Shown one piece after another: positions 22,560-34,175 of a stretch of 64,000 nt of DNA. The DNA is from Ursus arctos (Eukaryota > Chordata > Mammalia > Carnivora > Ursidae): positions 54,072,444 through 54,136,443 of the forward strand of contig NW_026623067.1 of the NCBI RefSeq assembly GCF_023065955.2, in the 5' to 3' direction. The notes under the pieces were generated by a model. It worked only from the letters and a program-made list of their open reading frames with translations, was not told the DNA's origin and searched no databases. The position numbers and the translations under genes were made by a program. How positions within the stretch are numbered: the first letter of the stretch is position 1; each line of letters opens with the position of its first letter.

Positions 22560-23470
22560 TGAGAAAGAGCTTTTTTAATTTTTTGAAATAATTTAAATTT
22601 ATAGAAAAGTTTTAAGACACTTGAGAGAATTTCTCTATACTTTTCCACGATGTTAATATCTTTTCTTTTTTAAGATTTTATTTATTTATTTATTTGAGAG
22701 AGAGAGAGCGCACAACCAGAGGGACAGAGAAGAGGGAGAAGAAAATCCCCCGCTGAGCAGGGAGCCTGACTCGGGACTCGATCCCAGGACCCTGAGATCA
22801 CGACCGGAGCCAAAGGCAGATGCTTAACCAACTGAGCCATCCAGGCACCCCATTTACTATGGGGTCTTCTGTAGTCTTATATAGTCTTAATATAGTCTTA
22901 ATACATTTGTCAAAACTATGAAATTAGCATTGATACATTACTATTATCCAAATAAAGTCTGAGTTTAGTTATCAGCACATTTTCCACTAATGGCCTTTTT
23001 ATGATCCAGAAACCAGCTCAGGAACCTACATCGATTCCCTTTAGTCATCATCTCTCCCTTCTCCTTTAATATCTCACAGTTTCTCAAATGTTCCCTACTT
23101 TTCACAATTCTGACAGTTTTAAAGAGTACTGGTCAGGTGTTCTGTAGAATGACCCTCAACTAGAGTTTGCCTGATGTTTTCTCATGATTAGACTGGACTT
23201 AAGGATTTTTAGCAAGAAAACCATGGAGGTGAAGCCCCTTTTCATCACATTGTATCGGGGGCACATGATAGCAACATGACTTACCAGGTGGTGTTAACCT
23301 TGATCACTTGGTTAAGACCTCATCTGTCAGGTTTCTCCACAGAAAAGTTATTTTCCCTTTTTCTATTCTATTTTTGGAAGTGAGTCACTAAGTCCAGCCC
23401 AGTCTAAGGGGGAAGAGAATTAAGCTCCATCTCTTAGAGAAGGGGTTATCTACATATATTATTTGTAATA
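22560..23470 (-). repeat. Old L1M 3' region split by a Can-SINE
   Basis: Left part (22,575-22,661) and right part (22,852-23,470) carry a familiar L1M 3' sequence: 'aaataatttaaatttataga', 'gatccagaaaccagctcagg', 'agagtactggtcaggtgttc', 'gtagaatgaccctcaactag', 'gtttgcctgatgttttctca' and 'caggtttctccacagaaaag'. The Can-SINE at 22,662-22,851 sits inside. Strand is inferred from how this sequence usually presents and is the weakest part of the call. Confidence 0.7.
22662..22851 (-). repeat. Can-SINE, minus strand, nested in L1M
   Basis: Reverse element: 'aagattttatttatttattt' tail, (AG)n tract, 'tgagcagggagcctgactcg', 'gactcgatcccaggaccctg', 'agatcacgaccggagccaaa' and the head 'gcttaaccaactgagccatc' then 'caggcacccc'. 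No convincing target duplication. Its insertion into the L1M fragment gives a relative age: SINE younger than the L1M. Confidence 0.95.
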
Positions 23471-23897
23471 TATTCAAATATCCTTCTCTTTTAAATCATA
23501 GAATGACCCATCAGTTAAAAAGAATAGCTCAAAGATTCCCTAAACACATGTGGCCATATCGTTTCCATTTGTGTATCTATAACTATTAAAAACATTAAAT
23601 AGTATATTCTTTTTAAATTACCATTGTGGAAATTACTTGTACATATGAAACATTGCAGTTTTCTCTCTTGGGTTCATGAATAAAACAAGTTATTTTCTCC
23701 TTTTGAGGCCAAGGTTGCTGGGGTGGGAGGGAGAGGGGAAGAAGGAGAATCATTCCTTCGGGCTCTTTTGTTCCTGGATTCTCCAGGAATTCTCTTACTG
23801 GATTTGAGGGGCCCTTGTTTGTCTGCACTCTTACCCAGGAATAATAGTAGTCTTAAACAAGATAAACTTTGTTTCATCCTTATTTTCAGCATCATAT
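23471..23897. other. Unique non-coding DNA
   Basis: No gene or repeat recognised; two overlapping minus frames of 71-77 codons lack recognisable motifs. Confidence 0.45.
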
Positions 23898-24110
23898 AAA
23901 ATAGCACTTTTAGGGCGCCTGGGTGGCTCAGCGGTGAAGTATCTGCCTTCGCTCAGGTCATGATCCCGGGGACCTGGGATCGAGTCCCACATCAGCCTCC
24001 CTGCTCAGCGAGGAGCCTGCTTCTCCCTCTTCCGCTCCTCCTGCTCGTGTTCTTTCTCTCTCTGTGAAATTAATAAATAAAATCCTTTTTTAAAAAAATA
24101 GCACTTTTAG
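23898..24110 (+). repeat. Can-SINE with perfect 16-bp target duplication
   Basis: The element body is 23,914-24,094: A box 'tggctcagcggtgaagtatc', B box 'gggatcgagtccc', 'cagcgaggagcctgcttctc', CT-rich part and AATAAATAAA tail. It is enclosed by identical 16-mers AAAATAGCACTTTTAG at 23,898-23,913 and 24,095-24,110. Perfect duplications indicate a comparatively recent insertion. Confidence 0.97.
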
Positions 24111-24220
24111 AAAGGGGGGGGGCAAAGGAAATCATACCGTAAGAGCAAATACTGATACACAGCAATTCTACAAAAAAATGTTAGATGTCACTGAGAAATC
24201 AGTATCAATGGAAACCATTT

Positions 24221-24448
24221 AAAAATTTTAATGTTCTTGGGGTGCCTGGGTGGCTCAGTCGGATAAGTGTCTGCCTACAGCTCAGGTCATGATCTTGTGC
24301 TCCTGGGATGGAGCCCTGCATCAGGCTCCCTACTCAGTGGGGAGTCTGCTTCTCCCTCTCCCTCTGCCTGCTGCTCTGCCTACTTGTGCTCTCTGTCTTT
24401 CTGTCAAATAAATAAATAAAAATCTTTTTAAAAAATTGTAATGTTCTT
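24221..24448 (+). repeat. Can-SINE with 18-bp target duplication
   Basis: Body 24,239-24,430: A box 'tggctcagtcggataagtgt', 'gctcctgggatggagccct' B-box region (decayed), 'cagtggggagtctgcttctc' and a (AAAT)n tail. Duplications at 24,221-24,238 and 24,431-24,448 agree at 17 of 18 bases (AAAAATTTTAATGTTCTT versus AAAAATTGTAATGTTCTT). It lies only about 130 bp after the previous SINE, in the same orientation. Confidence 0.96.
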
Positions 24449-24959
24449 AAATGTATTCTTAGGAGTGTCTTTAATTAATAATTCCATATTGTTTAGTTCA
24501 GGTTGATACTTCCTGACCTTTATTCTCTTTGCCCCGCGCTTCCTCCCTCCCCTAATTCTTACCCGATGCTAAATTATTAATGTGTGTTCCAGATATACTA
24601 AGCAGAAGCTTTGGTTTATGACTTGGACCAATACCATATGTCTTATCTAATTATCTTAGTATGTGTTAGTGACCTTCACCTGACATTAAGGAAATAAAAT
24701 GAAGACACATACACAATGTCCTACAGGGGCTTTGGCAGTAAATGCCTGGTTGCTGCTCATTGACTTCCAAGGGGTGCGGATTGAGCAGCGTGTGGTCCCC
24801 ATGCATGAGCCACCCCTTGCTCGGTCTGCAGTTGCTTAGTCCTCCTGTTATCTGCTGCCTTTTGCAGCTACTGTTCACAAGGTCTTGGCCACAGCACATT
24901 CATTTCTCTCACTTTATTACCATCACATCTGATTCCAATTTGCTACCAAATTGAGTTTC
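24449..24959. other. Unique non-coding DNA
   Basis: No gene recognised. Antiparallel frames at 24,666-24,954 overlap one another and show no motif. Confidence 0.45.
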
Positions 24960-25560
24960 CAGTCCCGAGTCTGACATTCAAACCGTCAGGTGGATTAGCT
25001 CCTTCAGCTTGGTTAGCGTGGAAGCTTCAGGTCACTTGACAGTGGCCGATTAAATGTCCTCTGCTCCTCATCCTGGAGCCTCGGCTGCCGTCCCGTGGAG
25101 CAGCAGTGCCGGGTTACCCGCCGTAACCTTTCTTCTTGTTTAGAACTCATCATGCTAGACCTATTGGAGAGACTTCTGATTAAAAACAGAGTTGCTTTTT
25201 ATCCCTTATCTTGCTGTTTCAGCAGTTTTTCTCTTGGAGCAGAGCAGCCGGCTTATGGTTGGGTCATTTAGTGGAATATGATTGATTGGACTATTTGGGG
25301 ATCATCCATTTAGCCCTTTGCTTCTCATATCATCTGAGTGATCTATTTGCATATGGAGTTGAAATAACATCTGACTTACTCTGTTATTAATGATAGCCCG
25401 TCAGCCCTGCCTCCTTTTCTTGCTCTGCCTCTGTCAGATCAACTCACAGGACCGCAGTGTTTCCTAACTCGAGCTCTCGGCCTTTGCTGCGCAGCGGGCT
25501 TCCGTAAGTCCTTTCTAGTGGACACAGTCTGGTGAACAATTACTTCTAGGGAGTTCCTCG
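24960..25560. promoter_or_regulatory. Candidate distal regulatory element
   Basis: A repeat-free block with a local CpG-containing patch (about 25,080-25,130) and a cluster of textbook binding motifs: a perfect POU octamer ATTTGCAT at 25,345-25,352 overlapping the E-box CATATG (25,350-25,355), and homeodomain-like ATTAATGA at 25,386-25,393 and TGATTAAA at about 25,178. It sits at the edge of the Can-SINE-free interval. These motifs are short and expected by chance; the call is an inference that needs cross-species conservation. Confidence 0.3.
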
Positions 25561-27134
25561 CTTCCTTCTTTTCTCTTTTTAACCTGAATCCTAAACACAT
25601 TTCTCAGTGCTTGTCATTACCAAAGATAGACATACAGAGAATTGCTCATTGGTTTTCTATTTACATTTCAGTTCCCAAGGAAAACAGTCTTGGTCAGAGA
25701 CTTTTCTCCTCTCCTTAGGGGTTTTAGTAAACGAAGGTGTACTTATGTTTCACAATCAGGCATCCAAGTTGAGCAAACACTGTAATTTCTTGGAGATAAT
25801 CAAGGATTAGAGAAACAAGTGAAACAAAACAAAAATACAGCGTTTCATCCCTGTACCCTGAGGCCCTTGAGAGGAGGAAGATCTCCTGCTTCTAAAATGG
25901 TTCATTGTTTCTTCTTGTAATTAAACAATGATAAGATTATTATAACTGTATCAGAATATATTTGCCAGCTAATAAGTAAGGCGTGGTATATTTAAAGCAG
26001 TATCCTCCCCTCGGTCTGCTCCTTTCAAGGCCACGTTCTGTAAGCTATGCTGGAATAAATTGCACTGTTTTGAAGTAAGATCTGAGGCCACTGTCTGTGA
26101 TAGACATTTAAGGATCCAATAAAAATAGGGGACAGGAAAGGTGAATTTGAAGCTGAGGGGGAAGCACCTTTCAAAAAATAATGCTCAAGCTCCTGGAAGG
26201 CAAAAAAAAAAAAGTAATTATGGGAATGAAAAACTAAATTTAGTCAAGTCTTTCAAATTTATAGTGTGTTCTTTTTGAGTTTAAATAGCCTGATGACTCA
26301 TGGCTTCCTATTCTTTAATTATTGTTATCAAGTAATCATTCCCGAGTACCCAGGCTTCTGAAATCTCCATTTGTGGGTGGAGGTATTTCTGTATCCCTTT
26401 TCGTCGGTTTGGTTGGCTTTCTTGTTTGTTTGTTTTCACAGTCTCCCCTATAGTTAGGTGGATAGTGATCTTAATTTGTGATAAGTGTGAGAGCGCCCTT
26501 TTTTAAAGCACTCTATTAATTGTTGCTGTCTGGTTACCTTTAGAGAGATTCATTAACCTACTTTTAAATATGCGAAGTCATAAATCTCATTAATGTTAAG
26601 AAATAAAACCAGAAGGAAACCTTTGCTTTCTTTAAGAAAATCATAATAAATCGTCATCTTTGGTATGCACAGCGTCTTCCCTGAGTTTATTTCTGTTAGG
26701 GGTAAATAGTCTGATTTAACTCCTTTTTCTCCTTTCACCTTTCATTTAATTATAATCCTGTAAAATTTCTGCTCCTCCTTCTGTCTCTTTCCTCTTTGGA
26801 TATGTCCTTTGGTTCCTCCAGTTTTCCCGATTCTCAATTTTAGGGCCATGTAGCTCAACTTAGTATTGCATTGTCCTTGCTTTGAGAGGATTAATGTCTT
26901 TTCTGATTTGGAATTTAGATGAACTGTGTTTGTACTTTCAACACAGTGTATGAAGAGAACACTGTAAGAAGGGATCCAGCATAAAATCATGACATTAAAA
27001 TCTTTTCATTGCGGAAAATGATAAATCAAGCATAATGAAGAATGGTACATTTTGGGGTATCCGTTTGGTGCCTTACCAGTCTAAGGTTAAAGTGGCCTCT
27101 CATATATATGTTTTGTTTTGTTTTTCTTTTGCAG
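25561..27134. other. Unique AT-rich non-coding DNA
   Basis: No transposon recognised and no gene supported. Open frames of 61-82 codons occur on both strands without motifs. It lies upstream of the candidate microexon and could be intronic. Confidence 0.45.
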
Positions 27135-27166
27135 AAGGAGCTGAGTCTCCCCAGAAGAGGAAGTCT
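27135..27166 (+). other. Possible 32-nt cassette microexon
   Basis: A strong acceptor (long T-rich tract from about 27,109, then TTTTGCAG at 27,127-27,134) is followed 32 nt later by a good donor (TCT/GTAAGTT at 27,164-27,173). The intervening sequence is GC-richer than its surroundings. In one frame it reads GAESPQKRKS, a polar, basic, serine-proline peptide reminiscent of alternatively spliced linkers in nuclear or cytoskeletal proteins. The other frames are KELSLPRRGS or contain a stop. I do not recognise the gene, and 32 nt would shift frame if skipped. A chance splice-site pair is quite possible in 64 kb. Confidence 0.25.
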
Positions 27167-30100
27167 GTAAGTTGCCTTATTTTGTTTCCTTATAATTATT
27201 TTGTACAGTTTGTAATGCGATTATTCTCTGATTTGTTAGGATTCAGTGGCAAATGGAGGATTAATGGTAGTCAACTGAATTGAGAAAATAGACACTTTGC
27301 ATTTATTTATAAATGTCACATATTCATGATTTCAGGATAACTTGAAAAAAATTTCCAGATTTTGTCCTTATGGGCATTGTAAACCAAAATGCTTACTTAC
27401 TCCTGGGACAATCTTAATTAAAAAAAAAAAATTATCTTATGTAATCAAGCAAAAACATTATTTGCTTTGCAGATAGTACAAATGGATCTGAGTCAAGAAT
27501 TGGTGTTCTCCTATATGTTCTGGAAATCTGTGATTGTTTTTTATGCTATGGATTTTATGGAAAGTAAATGATAAACTTTTGCCATGATGATGAAGACTTT
27601 ACGTCAGCTAAACTTTCTGTTAGCTCTAGATCTTACTGCATTAAGTCATGTCATGGTCTTGTTTTAAAATAGCAGATTTATGCACCTTAACTTGATATCC
27701 TTATAGTTTGTTTCAACTTTTTGTTTTGAAGGCTCGTAATATATTTGCATAAATCATAGTTTGTTTTTTTACGATTAGCAAGTTGCAGAAAAAATTAATT
27801 GCCTTAATGTTCCAGTAAATTTAGGGTAAATTTGTTACCAACTAGTACTGTGTAAGGGCTGGTCTAGAAATACTGGAATTTGGTATCTACATTAAAGAAT
27901 TAAGTGGATGGGGCAATGTCCTTTTTAAATCATAAGTATAACATTTAAGGTAGGTTGATGTGGGTCTCAACTGGGAGTATTAGAAATGTATATGGTAACT
28001 GTTGGCAGATTGTATTCATTTTTTTGACCAAATCTTGGATTATGTCAGCCTTTGCATCTGAGAACTAAAACTTCATCTGCTATGAACATTTTAATACTAT
28101 CCATTTTAGTTCTTAATATTTTAGAGCTTTAGGCTGCCTGGAGGATATGGGATCATTGTTCTTGAAGAATCTGTCTGGATTAATTTTCACTGGCTTCCAG
28201 CTTACATCTCTGTGTGCTAGAGGTTAATGGCCTAAAAGTTGGCTATAGGAAATGCCTTTAGAATCAAAAACTTGCCTTCTTCTGAATCGTGAATAGGACT
28301 CTCACCTAGACTTGGAAAAGTCCAAACATTATGATATTTCTAATCATGATGAAAACTAAGAAATAAGAAAAACTGAAGTAAAGCTACATGAACGATCTTC
28401 ATAGGAAAAAAAAAGTCTCTTTTCCCTTGTACCTTTATTTAATGCTTAAAGTATCCTAGGTTTGTCTTTAATATTTTATTTGAAAACTTGAGAATTTCAG
28501 TCAAATGTTCTTTTGGCCTTTATAATAGGTTGCATTTTTTTTTCCAGTTTTTGAGTTAGTATGTTTCCTGTAAATCTTTATTAAGGTAATGTTAATTACA
28601 AATTAGATCACCCATGTTTATTTAAGAGCCACATCTCCTTTTGTAGTTATCTCCTTATCTCATATCTCCTTGTAATGTCTGTTAATGTTAGCTGATAGCT
28701 GTGGGTTGGTGGGAGAAATAGAAGATATATTTAAATTTCTTGACTTGGGAGCATAGAATCTTTCATGGATAAAAAAGGATGATGGCATAAGTTTCTTTGG
28801 CATCCATGCTTTGAAAACTTACTAAGAGAAACATAGAATTACATTTAAGCCGTCTAAAATCTTGTCCCTAATAAAAGTCAATGGATCTATCTAAAACATA
28901 GCATGTATGTCAACATAAATCTACCTTTTCCTTTTTCAGTGAATTCTGGGGAAATTAATATTTCAAGTAAAAGAAACAAAAAATAAAGATGTTCCTTTGT
29001 ATTTTTTATTAAATACAAATATTCCCAAAAGAATTAATGGTGTATGATAGAGATGTTCTGGGACTTAACATCACCCAGCATTTTCATTGACCCCCATACA
29101 GAATGCTGGTCATTATTTTCCCCATGCAAGGCTGTTTTATGACTTGGAGAAAAAGAAAATATTTTTAAAAAAACAATTGCTAGAGTGACTTTAATACAAA
29201 TCTTTCAATGAAGAAGGGCAAAAGTCGTTCTAGTCAACATAACTGTACTTGATAATTAAAACCTGTTAACACTTTGTCCTTGTATTTACTGGTTAAATGC
29301 CTCCAGCATAAGTGTTTTCAGATCTTTTAGAATCTTCTCCAATAGAGATTGAGGATTTGCTCCCACTGTTCTGTTGAATCTTCTTTCCATGTTAACAGTG
29401 AGCAACTACACAGGGTGATGGATTCCTCATTGTGTGTAGTTACAAAGTGATGGGATTGAATGTGTTGGGGAGGGCGTGTGTCTTCAGAAAGGCTGTGCTC
29501 CTGGAAGAAGGTGGTTGACTTTGTTACATCTGCTGCTTCTACTTTGTATGTTTGAAGGATGATATTTTTTAAATGCATTGTCATCATTCAAGCACTTAGG
29601 GATTTATCAGATTTTAAAAAAATTAGTACTGTCTTACAGATAATTTTTATGTCTAGAATCATAACATGTTTTATATATGTAAAAGTTAAAGCTCTCACAA
29701 AAGATCGCAGAAAACAGGTTTTTCTTTTTATTACTATTTGAAGTATTAAAAAAGCAAACTGTCTTCTGTCCAGAAAATAATCCAGTTCCTCAATAATTGG
29801 TAAAATATGATCATTTTCTCAAGAAATCACTTGAAATCTGTGTCGTTTCATATATGTTTTAAAAGGTTGCAAAGGTAATGATTGTGACCTTTTTTTTGGG
29901 TGCAAAGGATAACAGAGGAGAAGTCAAAGGAACTGCTTTCTAGGCAAGGTGTGTTACTAACTAACCAAGTGACTCCAGATCAGTTTTCCAGAGGCTTTTC
30001 CAGCCCTTTATCAACTTAGTCCCAGATATCATCTCCACTCTGACTCCTTGGATAGCTAGACATCAGCTAGTTGTCTTCTTCCTTTCAATAGTAGCTACTT

Positions 30101-30204
30101 GCCGAGACTTGATCCTTGATTCTGCCAGCACTTTCCGTCTCTTTCTCATTGGAACTAAAGTTGTGATACTCTCTGCTCTTTCTCCTCTCTGCTACCTGTC
30201 AAAA
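27167..30204. other. Unique AT-rich non-coding DNA
   Basis: About 3 kb without any transposon that I can identify, which is unusual for this window, and without open frames over about 86 codons. Simple A- or T-tracts at about 27,420-27,431 and 28,538-28,546 only. It could be intron or conserved non-coding sequence. Confidence 0.45.
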
Positions 30205-30630
30205 ACTATATATCCTTTGAATAAATCATGATATAATCATACAATGAAATACTACATAGCAGGTAGAATGAATGAACTGGAGCATATGTATCAACACCCA
30301 AAATTATCAAAAATACACAGAACAAAAAGCTAAAAGCAAATTGCATATAAAAGAAAGCGTTTACATGATAAAATTTTAAAATATGCAAAACAAGACATTT
30401 TGTTGGTGAATACAAACACGTGCAGTAAAAATATAAAAACGTGCATGGGCAACAAATTTACAGTAAAGTTTATCAGTGGAGGGAATGAAAGAAATGGGAT
30501 TCGTGAGTACTCTACAGGAGGTTTCATGTGTATGATTAATGTGGTAGGTACTTGGATATTTACAATATACCCCCTACAGCTTGATATTCTCCAACTATTG
30601 TACTTAAAATACTCAGTAATTACATGAAGC
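30205..30630 (+). repeat. L1M 3' end, plus strand
   Basis: Landmarks of the L1M 3' UTR in order: 'gatataatcatacaatgaaa', 'tactacatagcaggtagaat', 'gaatgaactggagcatatgt', 'cagtggagggaatgaaagaa', a diverged 'gtgtatgattaatgtggta' and 'gtacttaaaatactcagtaa'. A 5'-truncated, dead copy. The 65-75 codon frames here are transposon-derived. Confidence 0.75.
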
Positions 30631-33600
30631 TAAGATTCCAAACTGCTTTATCCAGGCATGTGTGGAGATTTAGCAATAATTTGAAGGAAAAATTATATAA
30701 ATTTTATCTGTTTTGAATGAAAGGCTATACCAAACCTGTTATTTCTGTTTTATTCTTTTTGTTGTTGTTGTTTGTTACTTGAGGATTGGCTCAAATGAGT
30801 ACAGTTTTATAGCTGTTGGAATATCTGCTGTGGCAGGTGCCTTCTAGTTAATGCCAAAGCATCATAATAAATTTTGGTACTTGTGGAGGAAAGGAGGCAC
30901 ATGAGATGGTATCTAAAATGGGACATTATGACATTTAGCTGTGGAACTAGATTTGTTGTCTTGAATTTTCAGCCTTTTAAGAGAAGTGACTGACTATTTT
31001 TTATCTACCACAAGGTGCCTAGTAGGGTCATGTACAGAGTGTGGGTGTTGGGAGGTCATCCACACGTCTGTCTCCCTCAGCCAGACTATGAGTCTCCCAG
31101 CAGAGTGAACTATCCTGCTTTTGCTCTGAGTTCCTATCCCAGTGTGTATTGAGGACTAGCAGTGATTCTGTGGCTGGTCAGCTCATGCCAGATCTTTCTT
31201 GGTTTAAATTCATTGTGGAATCCATCAACTCCCTTGACATTATTTTTATTTTCCTAATAGCAGTGAGTCTAAACTGTCCATATTTATGTAAGTGTTGTGG
31301 GTCCCTCATATAATCTTTACCCATAGTTAGATATGAATTTCTAAGTGGAAAAATTCTCTGGGAGGTGCTTGTTTTGAGACAGGTCAAGTGGTAAAAGGGT
31401 AAAAACCCAAGATGTGAGCTAATACATGGTTAGGAGCAAAACCAAGGTGTCCCTGGCAGCTCACTTTATTTTTAAAAGACCCCTTTGTATTTTGTTAATT
31501 GTCCAAATAGACATTTCTCTGGGACAGAAAGAGCCTCTCTTTTCATAGAATTCCCTGGAGAGAGGTGCCGGAAATGGGGTGGAGGCCGTTCCCTCTCCTC
31601 CAATGTTGTTTTTTAGTTATCTTTTCAGATTTCTTTACACAGAGAAGGAAACTGCACTATCTGTTCTTAGCAAGGAAATTCTCCTTGCTACTTAGTGTTT
31701 CTTCTGTGTCTTTTAATCATGAGCTTAGAGTGCGCTGTTTTATGGAGCCCTGTTGGCGTAGAATTCATAAAACTGTATGCACTTATTGCTTTATTATAGT
31801 AGTAACAGTGACTTGACACTTGGCCAGTTCTTTGGCTATACGTGTTTTAAAAGTGGCATCTAGCAGCTGACTCCCCAAGCACGAGCAGCTCCTGGTATGC
31901 ACAGAGGTCCTGAAAAAGTGTGTTTCTGCATGCCCAGCAATCTTTGGGAGGTTTGAAATGCCTAAAAGACACATTAGGAGTCTTGGCTTATTTTAATTTC
32001 TTGATCTAGCAACAGTCCTAGTATCCAGTAATTGTTCTCCTCTATCGAGTTTTGTCCCCTCTCTGTTCATGCTTTCCTTTTGTTATCTCCATGTTCTGGA
32101 GGTGGCTGGGGGCTAGCAGGGCTGGACAGGGCACACATAGATAGCTGGCTATTGGTGTCTAGCTGTTTCTGGTCTGCTAGGAAGCCCCCCTCCCTATCTA
32201 CAAAGAAGAAAGGCATCTTAAATTTATCTGCCACAGTGCCAGACAGCCTCATACTAGAAATCCATTCAGTTGGATCTTAGAGATGTTTTCAGTGTCTCAT
32301 TGACTTGTGCATAACTTTGGGCAGCGTGTCACTGTGCTGCGTTTAGCACAGCAGCAGACCGTTCGTTATTGGCACGTGTCTGCTGGACGGGTGGGACATG
32401 AGGCTACCAGATCGGGGAGCAGCTGTCAAGAACTGTTTTGCCCCATGTGTAAGTTAATAAATGTATGAATGGATGGCAGACTGACTTCACTTCTTTCTAA
32501 TTTTGTCTCTCTGGGCAGGGGCAGGAAACGGATGGAGGGGTGAGTAAGCAGCAGAGGGAATGTGTTGTCAGAGGGTGGTCAGGACAACAGAGGCAGAGGA
32601 CCCTGATGGTTGTTGGAAGCTTCTGGGTGGAGCGGGGCCTGCTGGACGTGGATGGCAACTTGTCTCACTGTAGATATATTGAACTGAAGGTACTGGGTTA
32701 GGTTGGAATTTGTCGTTTTGAGACCAGCTAGGAAGTGGCACTCTCTGCAGTTGAATACACTTGGTTGATACACTTGGCATGCATAGAAATGTCTGTTTGT
32801 TGAAAAGAAGACTTATATTCCAGCTGGTTGTATTTCAGCCAGAGCATACTGCCTTGACGAACTTTTTAGAAAAGTAGTTCGAGTAAAATGAGTAGTTTCA
32901 GTCTAGAATGCAAGGAGAGGAAATCACCTTCATTTTACAACTGAGTTGAATTAGATTTTGTGAGTTTTTCAGCAAGGTGAAGGCAACATTTCCTGAAACG
33001 GAGGGAAAGGGCTTAATGTAAGCAAAACAAAGGCCTTGTAAACCGTACGTGTATTTGGATGAGTTTTAAAATAAATTTAGCTTCCTTTTTAGTACTTTCT
33101 TCCCTCCCACACCCATAGATATTGAGGCAAGAATTCAAAATCTCTCTTGTCAAAGCTGAATGGAAGTCCAGTGTCATTTTGAATGTTAGAAACCCAGAAA
33201 CAAAACGAAGAAAAAATTGAGTGTCACATCTGAATTAGCATTTAAAGTGGCGTGTTTATATCAAAAGAGAATGGTGTAATATATCCTGAGAGTAAAGAGA
33301 GGATTGCAGCCTGTGAAAGAATGTCAGTTGCATTTATATATTCATCGAAGAGCTAGTTTGGTATTTGGCATGTATTTGCAGCGTCCCTTATCATGCTTAC
33401 TCTCATCTTCTGTGAAGTGGGTAGGGAAGAGACCTGCCAGATAGAAGCAAAGTAGGATTGATCTTCTTACCTTTGAAAATTGTAGGAAGACCTTAATTTT
33501 GCTCCAAGGCAGGAAGGGTTAGGTCCCCTAAGGGAGGGTTATCAAAATGCATGCACATTTCCAAACACACTTGGGAGTGCAGATTAGAATCTGGGTGCGT

Positions 33601-33959
33601 TGGGGGGTGGGCAGTATGGTGGGGGTGGAGGCTGGTGGACCTTCACCCAGTTCTCAAGGTGAGCCTAACATGCTACCCGCAGGTGAGAAGAGGTGTTGTT
33701 AGAGCTCCCGGGAGTGTATGGTGGCAGAGTGGGTTTCTGGATGCCCCTAAGGCCCGAGGGGAACTTCTCTGCTTCATATTTACTAGAATAACTTTTTAAC
33801 AAAACTGAATCAAACGGGAATCTGAGGAGAGTTTTTCAGTGAGCACTCCTTTTCAGCGAGGCTTGTATAGGCTTGTACAGTGACCCCCTGAGGCCGGGGG
33901 ATGATTGCCTATGCTTTCTCACTAAAAGCCACCTGTTCGGGTCTGTTACTCAATAGGCA
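30631..33959. other. Unique non-coding DNA
   Basis: No gene supported. G-rich patches occur at 32,580-32,650 and 33,596-33,650. A 7-bp-stem hairpin at 32,332-32,351 was noted and judged too short for a microRNA precursor. Small frames (60-83 codons) on both strands are without motifs. Confidence 0.45.
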
Positions 33960-33964
33960 TTTCA

Positions 33965-34175
33965 GAGCGTGGACTGAGGAGCCACAATGCCTGGGTTTCA
34001 ATCCTGTGTCTGCCGTTTAACCAGTGCTGTGACCTTCACAAAGTCACTGAGCCTCTAGGTGTCTTTGTTTGCTCATTTGTAAAATAGGGGGTATCTTGAG
34101 AATTAAATCAGTTAATATTTGTAAAGTGTTTATAACAGTGTGTGGCCTACTCTCAGTACTATGTACGTGTTATGC
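33965..34175 (+). repeat. MIR, nearly full length
   Basis: The most complete MIR of the window: 'gagccacaatgcctgggttt', 'caatcctgtgtctgccgttt', 'gctgtgaccttcacaaagtc', 'actgagcctctaggtgtctt', 'tgtaaaatagggggtatctt', 'agaattaaatcagttaatat' and 'gtaaagtgtttataacagtg'. It includes the tRNA-derived head, conserved core and LINE-like tail. Confidence 0.92.

Noticed and set aside
32332..32351. Hairpin CTGTGCT-GCGTTT-AGCACAG as microRNA candidate
   Set aside because: Only a 7-bp stem with a 6-nt loop and no extension; far too short for a pre-miRNA and likely by chance.
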